Assembly (NCBI RefSeq): GCF_038502225.1
Contig: NC_091353.1
Span: forward strand, 3,064,379-3,128,378
Reading direction: 5' to 3'
DNA length: 64,000 nt
Source: Cherax quadricarinatus
Lineage: Eukaryota; Arthropoda; Malacostraca; Decapoda; Parastacidae
Shown in pieces: positions 41,101 to 54,500 of the stretch; position 1 is the stretch's first letter, and every line of letters begins with the position of its first letter. The position numbers and the translations under genes were made by a program. The notes under the pieces were generated by a model. That model did no database searches, was not told where the DNA came from, and worked only from the letters and a program-made list of their open reading frames with translations.

Positions 41101-44100
41101 TATACAATTAACTTTCTTCTTTCAACACACCGGCCGTATCCCACCAAGGCGGGGTGGCCCAAAAGAAAAAACAAAAGTTTCTCCTTTTACATTTAGTAAT
41201 ATATATACATGTATATATACAGAAGGGGTTACTAGCCCCTTGCTCCCGGCATTTTAGTCGCCTCTTACAACACGCATGGCTTATGGAGGAAGAATTCTGT
41301 TTCACTTCCCCATGGAGATAAGAGGAAATAAACAAGAATAAGAACTAGAAAGAAAATAGAAGAAAACCCAGAGGGGTGTGTATATATATACTTGTATATG
41401 TATGTGTAGTGTGACCTAAGTGCAAGTAGAAGTAGCAAGACATACATGAAATCTTGCATGTTTATGAGACAGACAAAAGACACCAGCAATCCTACCATCA
41501 TGTAAAACAATTACAGGCTTTCGTTTTACACTCACTTGGCAGGACGGTAGTACCTCCCTGGTCGGTTGCTATCTACCAACCTACTACCTAGGACTATACA
41601 ATCATCTTCTTTGTACATGTATGTGTAGTGTGACCTAAGTGTAAGTAGAAGTAGCAAGACGTACCTGAAATCTTGCATGTTCATGAGACAGAAAATATAC
41701 AATCATATTATCATTAAAAATTATTGATTTTCTTATGCAACCCATTTACATATCAGAATATTTCTCTGACTTGCTAGTATTATCCTATTAACCTTGCCAT
41801 GAGACCCATCTTCCTCTAGCACAGTGTGTGTTTCTTCACTTCACTTGGTTGTTCTTTTTCTTATATTCTCCTGGAAACACTAACACTCCATTTTACAAAA
41901 GCATCCTTGTCATAAATTAATTACTTATTTGACAAGCATCTTTAAAGAGTAAAACCCCTTCCCCCATCCCTTTTATGACACTATCATAAGCAACAACACA
42001 ACAGACTGTAGAGTTACACTTGTATTAATGATATAAATGTGGACAAATTATATTTAGTTTGTGGTCAGAGCATAATGTCTTGAGAAAAGAACTGTTTTAT
42101 CGCAAAATGTTTACATGAATTTTGAGCTCAAAGTAAAAAAAAATTAACTTATAAACAAAATATAAAATTTTCTGCCAAGAAACATAAACTACTTTACCCC
42201 AGAACCTACCCATGGAAGGCTCATCTGTGCTTGTCCTGGAAAAGGTTTCCTTTGCTAAGGCTTCCTTGGCTTTATTAATATCAAAGCGGTCGGCGAAGTC
42301 CACATTACACGAGGCCACAGTGTCAGCTAAGGCCAACAAGTGCATTTGATCAAGACTGGAGAGGCCAGGAAGGTGAGTGTGGGTGAGAAGGGCAGCCAAA
42401 ATCTGAGCCTGGAAAATAGAATTACGTATTAGACTTACATCTTGGGAATTGACGGTTACTTTCTGCAAAGGTTAGTGGACGAGTTTGAGGGTGTGTAAAG
42501 GAAAAAGTTGAAAGTGAACATATATAAGAGTAAAGTGATGAGGGTATCAAACAAGTTAGGTAAAGAAAAACTGGATATCAGATTGGAGGGAGGGAGTATG
42601 GAAGAAGTAAATGTGTTCAGATACTATTTGGGAGTGGACTTGTCAGCGGATGGGTTTATGAAGGATGAGGTTAACCATAGAAATGATGAAAGAAAAAATG
42701 TGGATGGTGCATTGAGGTATCTGTGGAGACAAACAACATTATCCCTGGGGGCAAAGAAGAGAATGTATGAGAGCATAGTGGTACCAACACCCTCATATAG
42801 GTGTAAAGCACGAGTTGTGAATGTTGCAGCAAGGAGGAGGCTGGAGGCAGTGGAGACGTCACGTCTAAGGGCAATGTGTGGTGTAAATATTATGCAGAAA
42901 ATTTGTAGTGCAGAAATTAGGTGGTGGTGTGAAGTTACTAAAAGTATAATTCATAGTGTTGAGGAGGTTTGGTCATTTAGAGGATGGAGCAAAATTGGAT
43001 GACTTGGGAGGTATATAAATCTGTAATGGAGGGAAAGAGGGGTAGGGGTCATCCTAAGAAAAGATAAGAGGGAAGGGTAAAAGAAGGTCTGTGCGCAAGG
43101 GGCTTGGACATACAGCAGGCATATGTGAGCGTGTTATATAGGAATGAGTGGAGATGAACAGTTTTGAGGACTTGAAGAGCTGTTGGAGTGTGAGCAGGGT
43201 AATATTTTCTGAAGAGATTCAGAGAAACCAGTTAGCTGAACTTGAGTCCTGGAGGTGGGAAGTACAATGCATGCACTTCAAAGGAGGGGTTACGGATATT
43301 GGCTGTTTGGAGTGAAATCTAAACTGTCATATCAAAGCACCTCTGCAAAGACAGTAATTATGAATGATGGTGTTTCTTTCTTTTTTGGGTCATCCAGCAT
43401 TGGTGGGAGATGGCCGATGTGTAGAAAAAAAAATAACCATGTTTGTGTGTGCCTAGACACTCACAGTGTATCACTTGTTGTCCTTTTAGGTGGTATGTTT
43501 CCTATGGCCTTGTCTCAGTTGAGCAGCCATCAACCCTCAACCACCTCCACCCTCCATTTTATACGAGAGAAAACATTTTTCCCAATGATATAAAAGCATT
43601 TTCTCACTCACACTGGGATGTGCTGCTGAAGACAATCCTCATTTTCACTTGTCTATACAAACATATGTCAAGTACTGAATTTTTGTGACAAGCTACCCAC
43701 AAATGCAATTCTCACCTGACGTGGTCCAAAGAATGCAATACTCTTGACCTCATGTGACAATGATTTGCGCCTACTGCCAATATCTTCTTCATCGTCCAAG
43801 GTAAGATCCTCATCTACAGATATAGTTGGAGTTCCAAACAACTCCACATATGTCTGTAAAAGAGAAATTGCATAAAACAAAAGATTACAAGAAAGAGTAT
43901 AAGAGAGAGTGGTATAAATACTTTTAGAGTATATTTTTACATAGGCAGAAGCTTAAGCTTAAGCTTCAAATACATTTGGGACACCTTAAACCACCATATC
44001 ATGAGATAGCAATGGAATAAGCTGACCATACCTTAGGATGAGTAAGTCAGTTAATGGAGAGACTGTATTTATCTAGATTTTAAGAAGATTTACTAACAAA

Positions 44101-45424
44101 TGATAGTGTAACCTTACAGAAGAAAATCACTGTTTGCTGGAAAACCTTTATTACAGTGTTCTGTCCCAGATAGAATCCTCTTCCATTAAACTCACGAATA
44201 TAATTCAACAAAACAGTGGTACAGTATGTTTACTTTGTCTGAATTCATAACTTATATTGTATTAGAATAAAGAAACAACTCTAGCATGGTCTAATAGGTT
44301 GGTTGCAGCACTTTTCTTCTTGGACTTCACCAACTCAGCATCTGACCACTTAGCCAAGATGCACTTTTTAAAATGTAATTATCTGTTGTATTTTCTATAC
44401 TTGATACAGGCAGTTTATTATTATTTTTGCTAGTGTAAAACCAAATTTGTTCAACTTACATCTTCTTTATTATCTGTTTTCTTAGTCTGCTGATTTTGTG
44501 TATCTTTGTCAGCCTCAAGCAGCAGCCAGAGTGGCAGAGGAGGAATAGCCGTCACTTCAATGTAGTCCAGCGTTAGTTCTTCAGGTAACAGTGTGACGGA
44601 TCCTCGTCCATCTCGACTTGTCTGTTAAGAGAAACATTCTTAAATGGAGAACACTAAAAGAAGTTATACTATAATACAAGGAATATATCAAAAACAAATT
44701 TCTCATTGGAATACCCTCATGAAACGTGACATCACAATGTGATTTTATGTAAACATGACAAAGTGCATCTTTATAATACCTTAAAACCTTCATGCAATGT
44801 TTTAAAGGTTGAGTGTTTGGAAATTCATAGGTACTCCCCATCCCCACTGCCAATCATGCTATCTACAGTTGCTGTCTGGAGGAGTCAAGTGCCTTATGCA
44901 CTGTGTTTATCAAAATTTTGGCTATTTTCATCAGCCCATATAGTGTTTGGATACCAATTATGACACCCAATGGTTCCCCCTCTCTCTTTTCTACAAGAGT
45001 TTGACCACAGAGATATGGCTGTGATAAACACAGTGGCTGTAGCCTCCAATAATCCATGAAGTGAATGATCCACACAGGTTTAGTGCATGAAACCCCTCAC
45101 TACTAGTAGCTTCCTACCCTATTCACTTAACAAAATGTATAGAAAATTTAGACTTACAGAACCTCCTTGATTGCCAGACATAGAAAGAGTGCGGGACCGT
45201 GACCAGTTACGATTGCGATTATCTTCGGCATCTGAGAGGCTCGAGCGGTAAGCAGAATCAGTGCTTCTCTGGCCTAGTTGTGAAAGACACCTGTTGGGAG
45301 AAACATTTATGCATCTAGGAAAAATATTAAGTATGGTTGTAAAGAATGGTGATCAGTGTGTGGTTGTACAATATGTTGTGATCAGTGTGTGTGTGTGGTG
45401 ATCAGTGTGTGTGTGTGTGGTGAT

Positions 45425-45479
<55 letters not shown>

Positions 45480-45521
45480 TGTGTGTGTGTGTGTGTATGT
45501 GTGTGTGTGTGTGTGTGTGAT

Positions 45522-45556
<35 letters not shown>

Positions 45557-48500
45557 TGTGTGTGTGTGTGTGTGTATGTGTGTGTGTGTGGTGATCAGTG
45601 TGTGTGGTGATCAGTGTGTGTGGTGATCTGTGTGTGGTTGAACAGTGTGAGGTGATCAGTGTCTGTGTGGTTGTACACTGTGTGGTGACACTTATTAAAC
45701 ATTATAAGTTTACATGTCATGGGTTAATGTTATCACTATACATACAGAATGTGTCTACTAGTGCAGTATTATAGTACCTGACCAAGTGTGCAAGAATGGC
45801 CTTAACACGGCGTATTTTGCCACAGTTAAGAAGTTCCATCAGTTGTCTAGGGTGATACTGTGGCAACACTGGAGAGGCTATGTGGCTGGCCTCAAATATT
45901 CCTGATATCGCAGCACTATCTGCATCATCCACTGGAGCGCTCATTACTTCGCCTAAACCTGGCAAAAGTACAATGTAATTTTGAAGAAAATAGGGACAGA
46001 AAGTAATAAATTTATAAAAAAGATCAGTTCACACGAGTTAAATACAGATTACCAAAACCGGTTTAAAATTAATGTAGTTTACTAAAGTGTAATACATTTC
46101 TACTACCATTTATGAACAGAAATAACTCTTACTTAGGAATATAATCTCTTAATAATGGTTATACAGGTGCTCCTTAATGGGGTTACGTTTCAATGAACCC
46201 ATTGTAAGTTGAAAATATCATAATGTGAAGACAAATATGATATGAAAAACTAAATAAGTAAATAAATAACTACTGTCACAGTATAAGTAAACAAATAAAT
46301 GCTGTAACTATATGTCACTACTGACAAAGTAAATTATTTTATTATTATTATTTTTTATTATCACACTGGCCGATTCCCACCAAGGCAGGGTGGCCCGAAA
46401 AAGAAAAACTTTCACCATCATTCACTCCATGGTGAAAGTTTATTGTATCAATAAACATCTTCTTTCAACAAACTTGTCGTCTCCCACCGAGGCAGGGTGA
46501 CCCAAAAACAAAGAAAATCCCCAAAAAGAAAATACTATAATCCTCATTCAACACTTTCACCGCACTCATAATCACTGTCTTTGCAGAGGTGCCCAGATAC
46601 AACAGTTTAGAAGCATATACCTGTATAACATACCCCTCCAAACTGCCAATATCCCAAACCCCTCCTTTAAAAGTGCAGGCATTGTACTTCCCATTTCCAG
46701 TACTCAAGTCCAGCTATATAAAAATAACCAATTTCCCTGAATCCCTTCACTAAATATTACCCTGCTCACACTCCAACAGCTCGTCGGGTCCCAAAAAACC
46801 ATTCATCTCCATTCACCCCTATCTAACATGCTCATGAATGCTCGCTGGAAGTCAAAGCCCCTCGCCCCAAAACCTCCTTCACCCCCTCCCTCCAACCTTT
46901 TTGAGGATGGCCCCTACCCTGCTTTCCTTTCCCTATAGATTTATACGCTCTCCATATCATTCTACTTAGATCCATTCTCTCTAAATAACCAAACCACCTC
47001 AACAACCCCTCTTCAGCCCTCTGACTAATACTTTTATTAACCCACACCTCCTCCTAATTTCCACACTCCGAATTCTCTGCATAATATTAACACCACACAC
47101 TGCCCTTAGACAGGACATCTCCACTGCCTCCAACCACCTCCTCGCTGCAGCATTTACAATCCAAGCCTCACACCCATGTAAGTGTTGGTACTACTATACT
47201 TTCATACATTCCCTTTTTTGCCTCCGTAGATAATGTTTTTTGTCTGCACATATACCTCAATGCACCACTCACCTTTTTTCTTCATCATTCTATGGTTAAC
47301 CTCATCCTTCATAAACCCATCCGCTGACACGTCAAATCTCAAATACATGTCTCAAAACATTCACTTCTTCCATACTCCCTCTCTCCAATGTGATATCCAA
47401 TTTTTCTTTATCTAAATCATTTGATACCCTCATCACCTTACTCTTATCTATGTTCACTTTCAACTTTCTACCTTTACACACCCTCCCAAACTCGTCCACT
47501 AACCTTTGCAACTTTTCTTTAGAATCTCCCACAAGCACAGTATCATCAGGAAAAAGTAACTGTCAACTTCCATTTTGTACTTGATTCCCCATAATTTAAT
47601 CCCACCCTTCTCCCCAACACCCTAGCATTTACCTCCTTCATAACCCCACCTATAAATATATTAAACAATGATGGTGACATTACACATCCCTGTCTAAGAC
47701 CTACTTTTACCAGGAAGTAGTCTCCCTCTCTCGTACACACCTTAACCTGAGCCTCATTACCCTCATAAAAACTCTTTAGTAACTTACCACCTATTCCACA
47801 TACTTGCAACATCTGCCACATTGCTCCCCTATCCACTCTATCATATGCCTTTTCTAAATCCATAAATGCAATGAAAACTTCCCTACCTTTATCTAAATAC
47901 TGTTCACATATATGCTTCAAGGTAAACACTTGATCTACACATCCCCTACCCACTCTAAAGCCTCCTTGTTCATCCACAATCCTACTCTCTGTCTTACCTC
48001 TAATTCTCTCAATAATAACCCTACTGTAAACTTTTCCTTGTATACTTAGCAAACTTTTCTTTCTTTCAACACACCGGCCGTATCCCACCGAGGCAGGGTG
48101 GTCCAAAAGGAAAAACGAAAGTTTCTCCTTTACATTTAGTAATGTATACAGGAGAAGGGGTTACTAGCCCCTTGCTCCTGGCATTTTAGTCGCCTCTTAC
48201 AACACGCATACTTAGTAAACTTATTCCCCTATAATTTTTACAATCTCTTTTGTTCCCCTTCCCTTTATATAAAGGAACTATACATGCCCTTTGCCAATCC
48301 CTAGGTACCAACCCTTCTTTTATACATTTTTTTTTTTAACAAGTCGGCCGTCTCCCACCGAGGCAGAGTGACCCAAAAAGAAAAAATCCCAAAAAAGAAA
48401 ATCCTTTCATCATCATTCAACACTCGCCTCACTCACACATAATCACTGTTTTTGCAGAGGTGTTCAGAATACAACAGTTTAGAAGCATATATGTATAAAG

Positions 48501-51500
48501 ATACACAACATATCCCTCCAAACTGCCAATATCCAAACCCCTCCTTTAAAGTGCTGGCATTGTACTTCCCATTTCCAGGACTCAAGTCCGGTTATATAAA
48601 ATAACCGGTTTCCCTGAATCCCTTCACTAAATATTACCCTGCTCACACTCCAACAGCTCGTCAGGTCCCAAATACCATTCGTCTCCATTCACTCCTATCT
48701 AACACGCTCACGCACGCTTGCTGGAAGTCCAAGCCCCTCGCCCACAAAACCTCCTTTACACCATCCCTCCAACCTTTTCGAGGACAACCCTTACCCCGCC
48801 TTCCTTCCCCTACAGATTTATACACTCTCCATGTCATTCTACTTTAATCCATTCTCTCTAAATGACCAAACCACCTCAGCAACCCCTCTTCAGCCCTCTG
48901 ACTATTACTTTTATTAACTCCACACCTTCTCCTAATTTCCACACTCCGAATTTTCTGCATAATATTTACACCACACATTGCCCTTAGACAGGACATCTCT
49001 ACTGCCTCCAACCACCTCCTCGCTGCTGCATTTACAACCCAAGCTTCACACCCACATAAGAGTGTCGGTACTACTATACTTTCATACATTCCCTTCTTTG
49101 CCTCCATAGATAACGTTTTTTGTCTCCACATATACCTCAACGCACCACTCGCCTTTTTTCCTTCATCAATTCTATGATTAACCTCATCCTTCATAAATCC
49201 ATCCACTGGCACGGCAACTCCCAAGTATCTGAAAACATTCACTTCCTCCATACTCCTCCTCCTCTCCAATTTGATATCCAATTTTTCTTTATGTAAATCA
49301 TTTGATACCCTCATCACCTTACTCTTTTCTATGTTCACTTTCAACTTTTCTACCTTTACACATTTATTAAACAAAAATACCAACCACTCCAACACTATAT
49401 CCCCCCCTGCTTTTAACATTTCTGTCATGATCTCGTCAGTTCCAGCTGCTTTACCCCCCTTCATTCTACGTAATGCCTCGCACACCTCTCCCACACTTAC
49501 ATTCTGCTCTTTTTCACTCCTAAAAGATGTTATACCTCCCTGGCCAGTGCATGAAATTACCACCTCCCTTTCTTCATCGGCATTTAATGTATACAGGAGA
49601 ATGAGTTACTAGCCCCTTGCTCCAGGTATTTTAGTCACCTCTTGCGACACGCATGGCTTACAGAGGAAGAATTTTCTGAGAAAAATATAGCTAAAACGTA
49701 TTTTTAACAAAATTCATAACACTGATAATAAAACATTTTCAACTGTGAAAAATAAGAGATACACTTCTTCAACCATGCACTTACCTTTTTTCATTTTATT
49801 ATCGAGAGCAGACAGAATTGAGAAGGATGCAACATGTGACATTGAAGTAGCAGATTTAGCACTGTGTGATGACTCTTGCAGATATAATTTCAGGTCTGCC
49901 TTCGTTAATTCTCGACCCTCATCCTTAGCATTCACTGCTTCTTGCTGTTGTTGTTGTATATTCTTCTGATCTGTTGATGCTTGTCAGGAAAAATATCAAA
50001 ATGTATGAATAACATTAATATCATTGCTAATATAAAACTGTATAATAATTTAAAATATTTGTAAGATTAAATAGGAAAATACTGTTTTAAAGAAACTAAG
50101 CTAAACATCACAAGTTAGATTGAAAAAAATTGGAGGGAAAAAACTGATACAGGAATGAGTAACATGATATACGTACAAAAACGATCCCAAATGGGTGAAC
50201 AATAGATTAAAACATCTCATTGGTCAAAAGAGAGGCATTTTTTTTTTTTTTTCAACAAGTCTGTCGTCTCCCACCGAGGCAGGGTGACCCAAAAAAAAAA
50301 GAAAGAAAATCCCCAAAAAGAAAATACTTTCATCATCATTCAACACTTTCACCACACTCACACATTATCACTGCTTTTGCAGAGGTGCTCAGAATATAAC
50401 AGTTTAGAAGCATATACGTATAGAGATACACAACATATCCCTCCAAACTGCCAATATCCCAAACCCCTCCTTTAAAGTGCAGGCATTGTACTTCCCATTT
50501 CCAGGACTCAAGTCCGACTATATGAAAATAACCGGTTTCCCTGAATCCCTTCACTAAATATTACCCTGCTCACACTCCAACAGATCGTCAGGTCCCAAGT
50601 ATCATTCGTCTCCATTCACTCCTATCTAACACGCTCATGCACGCTTGCTGGAAGTCCAAGCCCCTCACCCACAAAACCTCCTTTACCCCCTCTTTCCAAC
50701 CCTTTCGAGGACGACCCCTACCCCTCTTTCCTTCCCCTATAGATTTATATGCTTTCCATGTCATTCTACTTTGATCCATTCTCTCTAAATGACCAAACCA
50801 CCTCAACAACCCCTCTTCTGCCCTCTGACTAATGCTTTTATTAAAAGGAATAAGAAAAGCAAAAAGGGATTATGAGGCTAAGATTGCAAGGGATTCAAAG
50901 ACTAACCCAAAAGGGTTCCTTCAGGTATACAGAAGTAAGATTAGGGACAAGATAGGCCCGCTTAAGAGTAACTCAGGTCAGATCACTGACAATGATAGGG
51001 CTATGTATGAAATTTTCAATACTTACTTCCGCTCAGTTTTTACCAAGGAAAATACTAGCAAAATTCCTGAAATAATAGATTATGTAGAACAGGATGATAA
51101 TAAACTATGCACGGTTGCAGTAACTAGCGACAGGGTCCTCAGACAAATAGAGAAATTAAAACCTAACAAATCCCCAGGCCCTGATGAACTGTTTGCAAGG
51201 GTGTTAAAGGAATGTAAAGAGGAACTTGGCATACATTTGGCTAATCTTTTCAACATATCACTACAAACTGGCAAAGTGCCTGATAAGTGGAAAATGGCAA
51301 ATATAATACCTATTTACAAGGCAGGTGACAGGTCCTTAGCTTCGAACTATAGACCAATAAGCCTTACCTCCATACTGGGAAAATTTATGGAATCAATAAT
51401 TGCTGAAGCAATTCGTAGCCATCTTGATAGGCCCAGATTGATTAATGAATCTCAACACGGTTTTACAAAGGGGTGTTCCTGTCTTATGAATTTACTAACT

Positions 51501-54500
51501 TTTTTCACAAAGGTGTTTGAGGAGGTAGATCATGGTATTGAATATGATATTGTGTATATGGACTTCAGTAAGGCTTTCGATAGAGTTTCACATCAGAGGC
51601 TATTGAGGAAACTTATGGCACACGGAATAGGAGAATTTTTTTTCCAGGCAGAGGCATGACTGACAAATAGGTAGCAGAGAATTTGCATAAATGGGGAGAA
51701 ATCAGAATGGGGGCACGTCAAAAGCGATGTTCCGCAGGGGTCAGTGTTGGGCCCATTGTTGTTCATTACTTACATAAACGACATAGATGAGGGAATAAAT
51801 AGCGACATAAGCAAATTCATTCTAATGAGGACACTAGAGCACTCCAGGATGATTTAAATAGACTGATGCAATGGTCGGAGAAGTGGCAGATGCAGTTTAA
51901 TATAAACAAATGCAAAGTTCTAAATGTTGGACAGGAAAATAACCATGCCACATATAAACTAAACTATGTAAATCTTAATATTATGGATTGCGAAAAGAAT
52001 TTAGGAGTTCTGGTTTGCAGTAATGTAAAACCAAGACAACAGTGCATTAGTGTTCGCAATAAAGCTAACAGAATCCTAGGCTTCACATCTAGAAGTATAA
52101 ATAACAGAAGTCGTCGGGTTGTTCTTCAACTCTCTATATCCGTGGTTATGTCTCATTTAGATTATGCTGCACAGTTCCAGTCACCGTATTACAGAATGGA
52201 TATAAATGCTCTGGAAAACGTACAGAGGAGGATGACAAAGTTGATCCCATGTATCGGAAATCTTCCTGATGAGGATAGACTGAGGGCCCGGGATCTGCAC
52301 TCTCTTGCAGGGCGTAGAATTAGGGGGGATATGATCGAGGTGTATAAATGGAAAACAGGAATAAATAGAGGATGTAAATAGCGTGCTGAAAATTTCCAGC
52401 CAAGACAGGACTTGCAGCAATGGTTTCAAGTTGGAAAAATTCAGATTCAGGAAGGATATAGGAAAGCACTGGTTTGGTAACAGAGTTGTGGATGAGTGGA
52501 ACAAACTCCCAAGTACAGTTATAGAGGCTAAAACGTTGTGTAGTTTTAAAAATAGATTAGATAAATACATGAGTGGGTGTGAGTTGAACCCGGCTAGCTT
52601 GTGCTACTAGGTCTGATGCCGTACTCCTTCCTTAAGTAGAAGTGACCTGACTAGGTGGGTCATCGAGCTAATCCTGGGAGGGGGAATGAACCTGCTTCAC
52701 ATGGGTCAGTAGGCCTGCTGCAGTGTTTCTTCTTTCTAATGTTCTTATGTACTGAAAAGGCAGCTAGAGAAAGACTAATGGTGAACATATTTCCTTCCTT
52801 GGGCCACTCTACCATGGTGGAAAATGACCAATTAGTTAAAAAAAAAATTACCAAGTAATGTAACAGAAGTTAGGAATATGACATTCATACCAGACACTTA
52901 AAGAAAAGATTGCAAAGCACTAGGAAAGAACTCTGAAGGAAAATAAGATGTAAATGAAACATAGTACACCACTCAAGTAGATCAGTATTCGCGACACTGA
53001 GTTAAGAGTATTACTGCTACTACATTCACAAAAACACCTTAAACCCATATGGGTCATTCAACCCTTCACCAAGAAGAAAAAATTAAGAGCCTTCTAACAC
53101 TGAACTTATTTTCTTTCTTGAAAATTGACTTAATTAAGAGAAAAGCCTTTTATAAGTTTAATAACAGATCAACACATCCTTTCAACACAACTCTGCCACA
53201 GCAATACTGGACACTTAACATGTCAACTTTTGATGCAGTTTTTCGATAAGGGTAGACTAATATAAAATCATAACGTGAATTACAATACTTAAAATATTCC
53301 AAGGAGAATGTAGTGAAAATGTGTGTTAGTTTAGCTTTCATATAAGCAGTATTGACTGACAACAACAAAAAATTGAACATGGAAAAAATGAGGACTATCA
53401 TCTTCTAATTTCATCTTAGTTTATGGTGTCACTATTACAAAGTGGGATGGTAGAGCACATCATCTCCGTCTAACTCAATATTAGGGAGCCAGATAAGAAT
53501 TTAATGACAAGTTAGAGAGGATAAACTTATACAATACTACATTACTGTAGCTACAAATAATTTATAAAATAGCACTGGTCCCTCAATAAAGATTAAAACT
53601 GGAAAGTGTTTGATAGTATGCCAGATGCATTTTTCACAAAAAATAAAAAATAATAATCATATCCATCACCAAATTTCTGGGTCATTTCAGTGTGGCTGAA
53701 TTTTTCAAAGATAAAAGTGAAAAATGTTTAGAATGAATTCATTACCTGGAACGTGCCACTGAGAATAAACATGCATTTCGTTATCCATTCCAACGACCAA
53801 GATGCCATCCCGCACCCAAGACATCTGCATTGGCAGAGGTGCCAGTCCATCAGCTGTTGTCAGTGACAGTTTCTCTAACCTCATCCATCTGGTAAATAGA
53901 ACACAATACACTAAGTTAATGTTTCATGGTAAAGCACTAGTATTCTTCCAGTATCTGAGGAATGGCAGGCAATTCCTAACATCAAGAGTTCTTCAACATC
54001 ATAGTATTCCTTGTGGGGAGAAAATACTGTTACCTGACCCTGCCTCCACATGGCAGGGTCTGGTAACTCAAGAGATAACTCTGAAGCTGACAGTGGTCGC
54101 AAATAATTTTTCCCGGTTAGCCAGACTTGAGTCCTGGAGGTGGGAAATACAATGCCTGCACTTTAAAGGAGGGGTTTGGGATATTGACTGTTTGGAGTAA
54201 CATCTAAACTGTCATGTCTGAGCTCCTCTGCAAAGACAGTGATTATGTATGAATGACGTGAAAGTGTTAAACAATGATGAAAGCTTTTTCTTTCTATTTG
54301 GGTTTTTTTCTTTTTGGGTCACCCTGCCTCAGTGGGAAATGGCCATGTTGAAAAAGAAATGCATAGAGAGGACTAGGTAGTAGGGTGGTAGACAGCAACC
54401 ACCCAGGGAGGTACTACTGTCTTGCCAAGTGAGTGTAAAACAGAAATCTGTAATTGATTTACACGATGGTAAGATTGCTGGTGTCCTTTTTTCTGTCTCA

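Noticed and set aside
45405..45626. Val-Cys repeat frame
   Set aside because: Translation of the (GT)n microsatellite.
53911..54102. Minus-strand frame of 63 codons just upstream of exon e (RPLSASELSLELPDPAMW)
   Set aside because: Looks protein-like, but including it would break the clean phase match between exons d and e (needs 1 nt in, 2 nt out), has no family counterpart and no clear donor.
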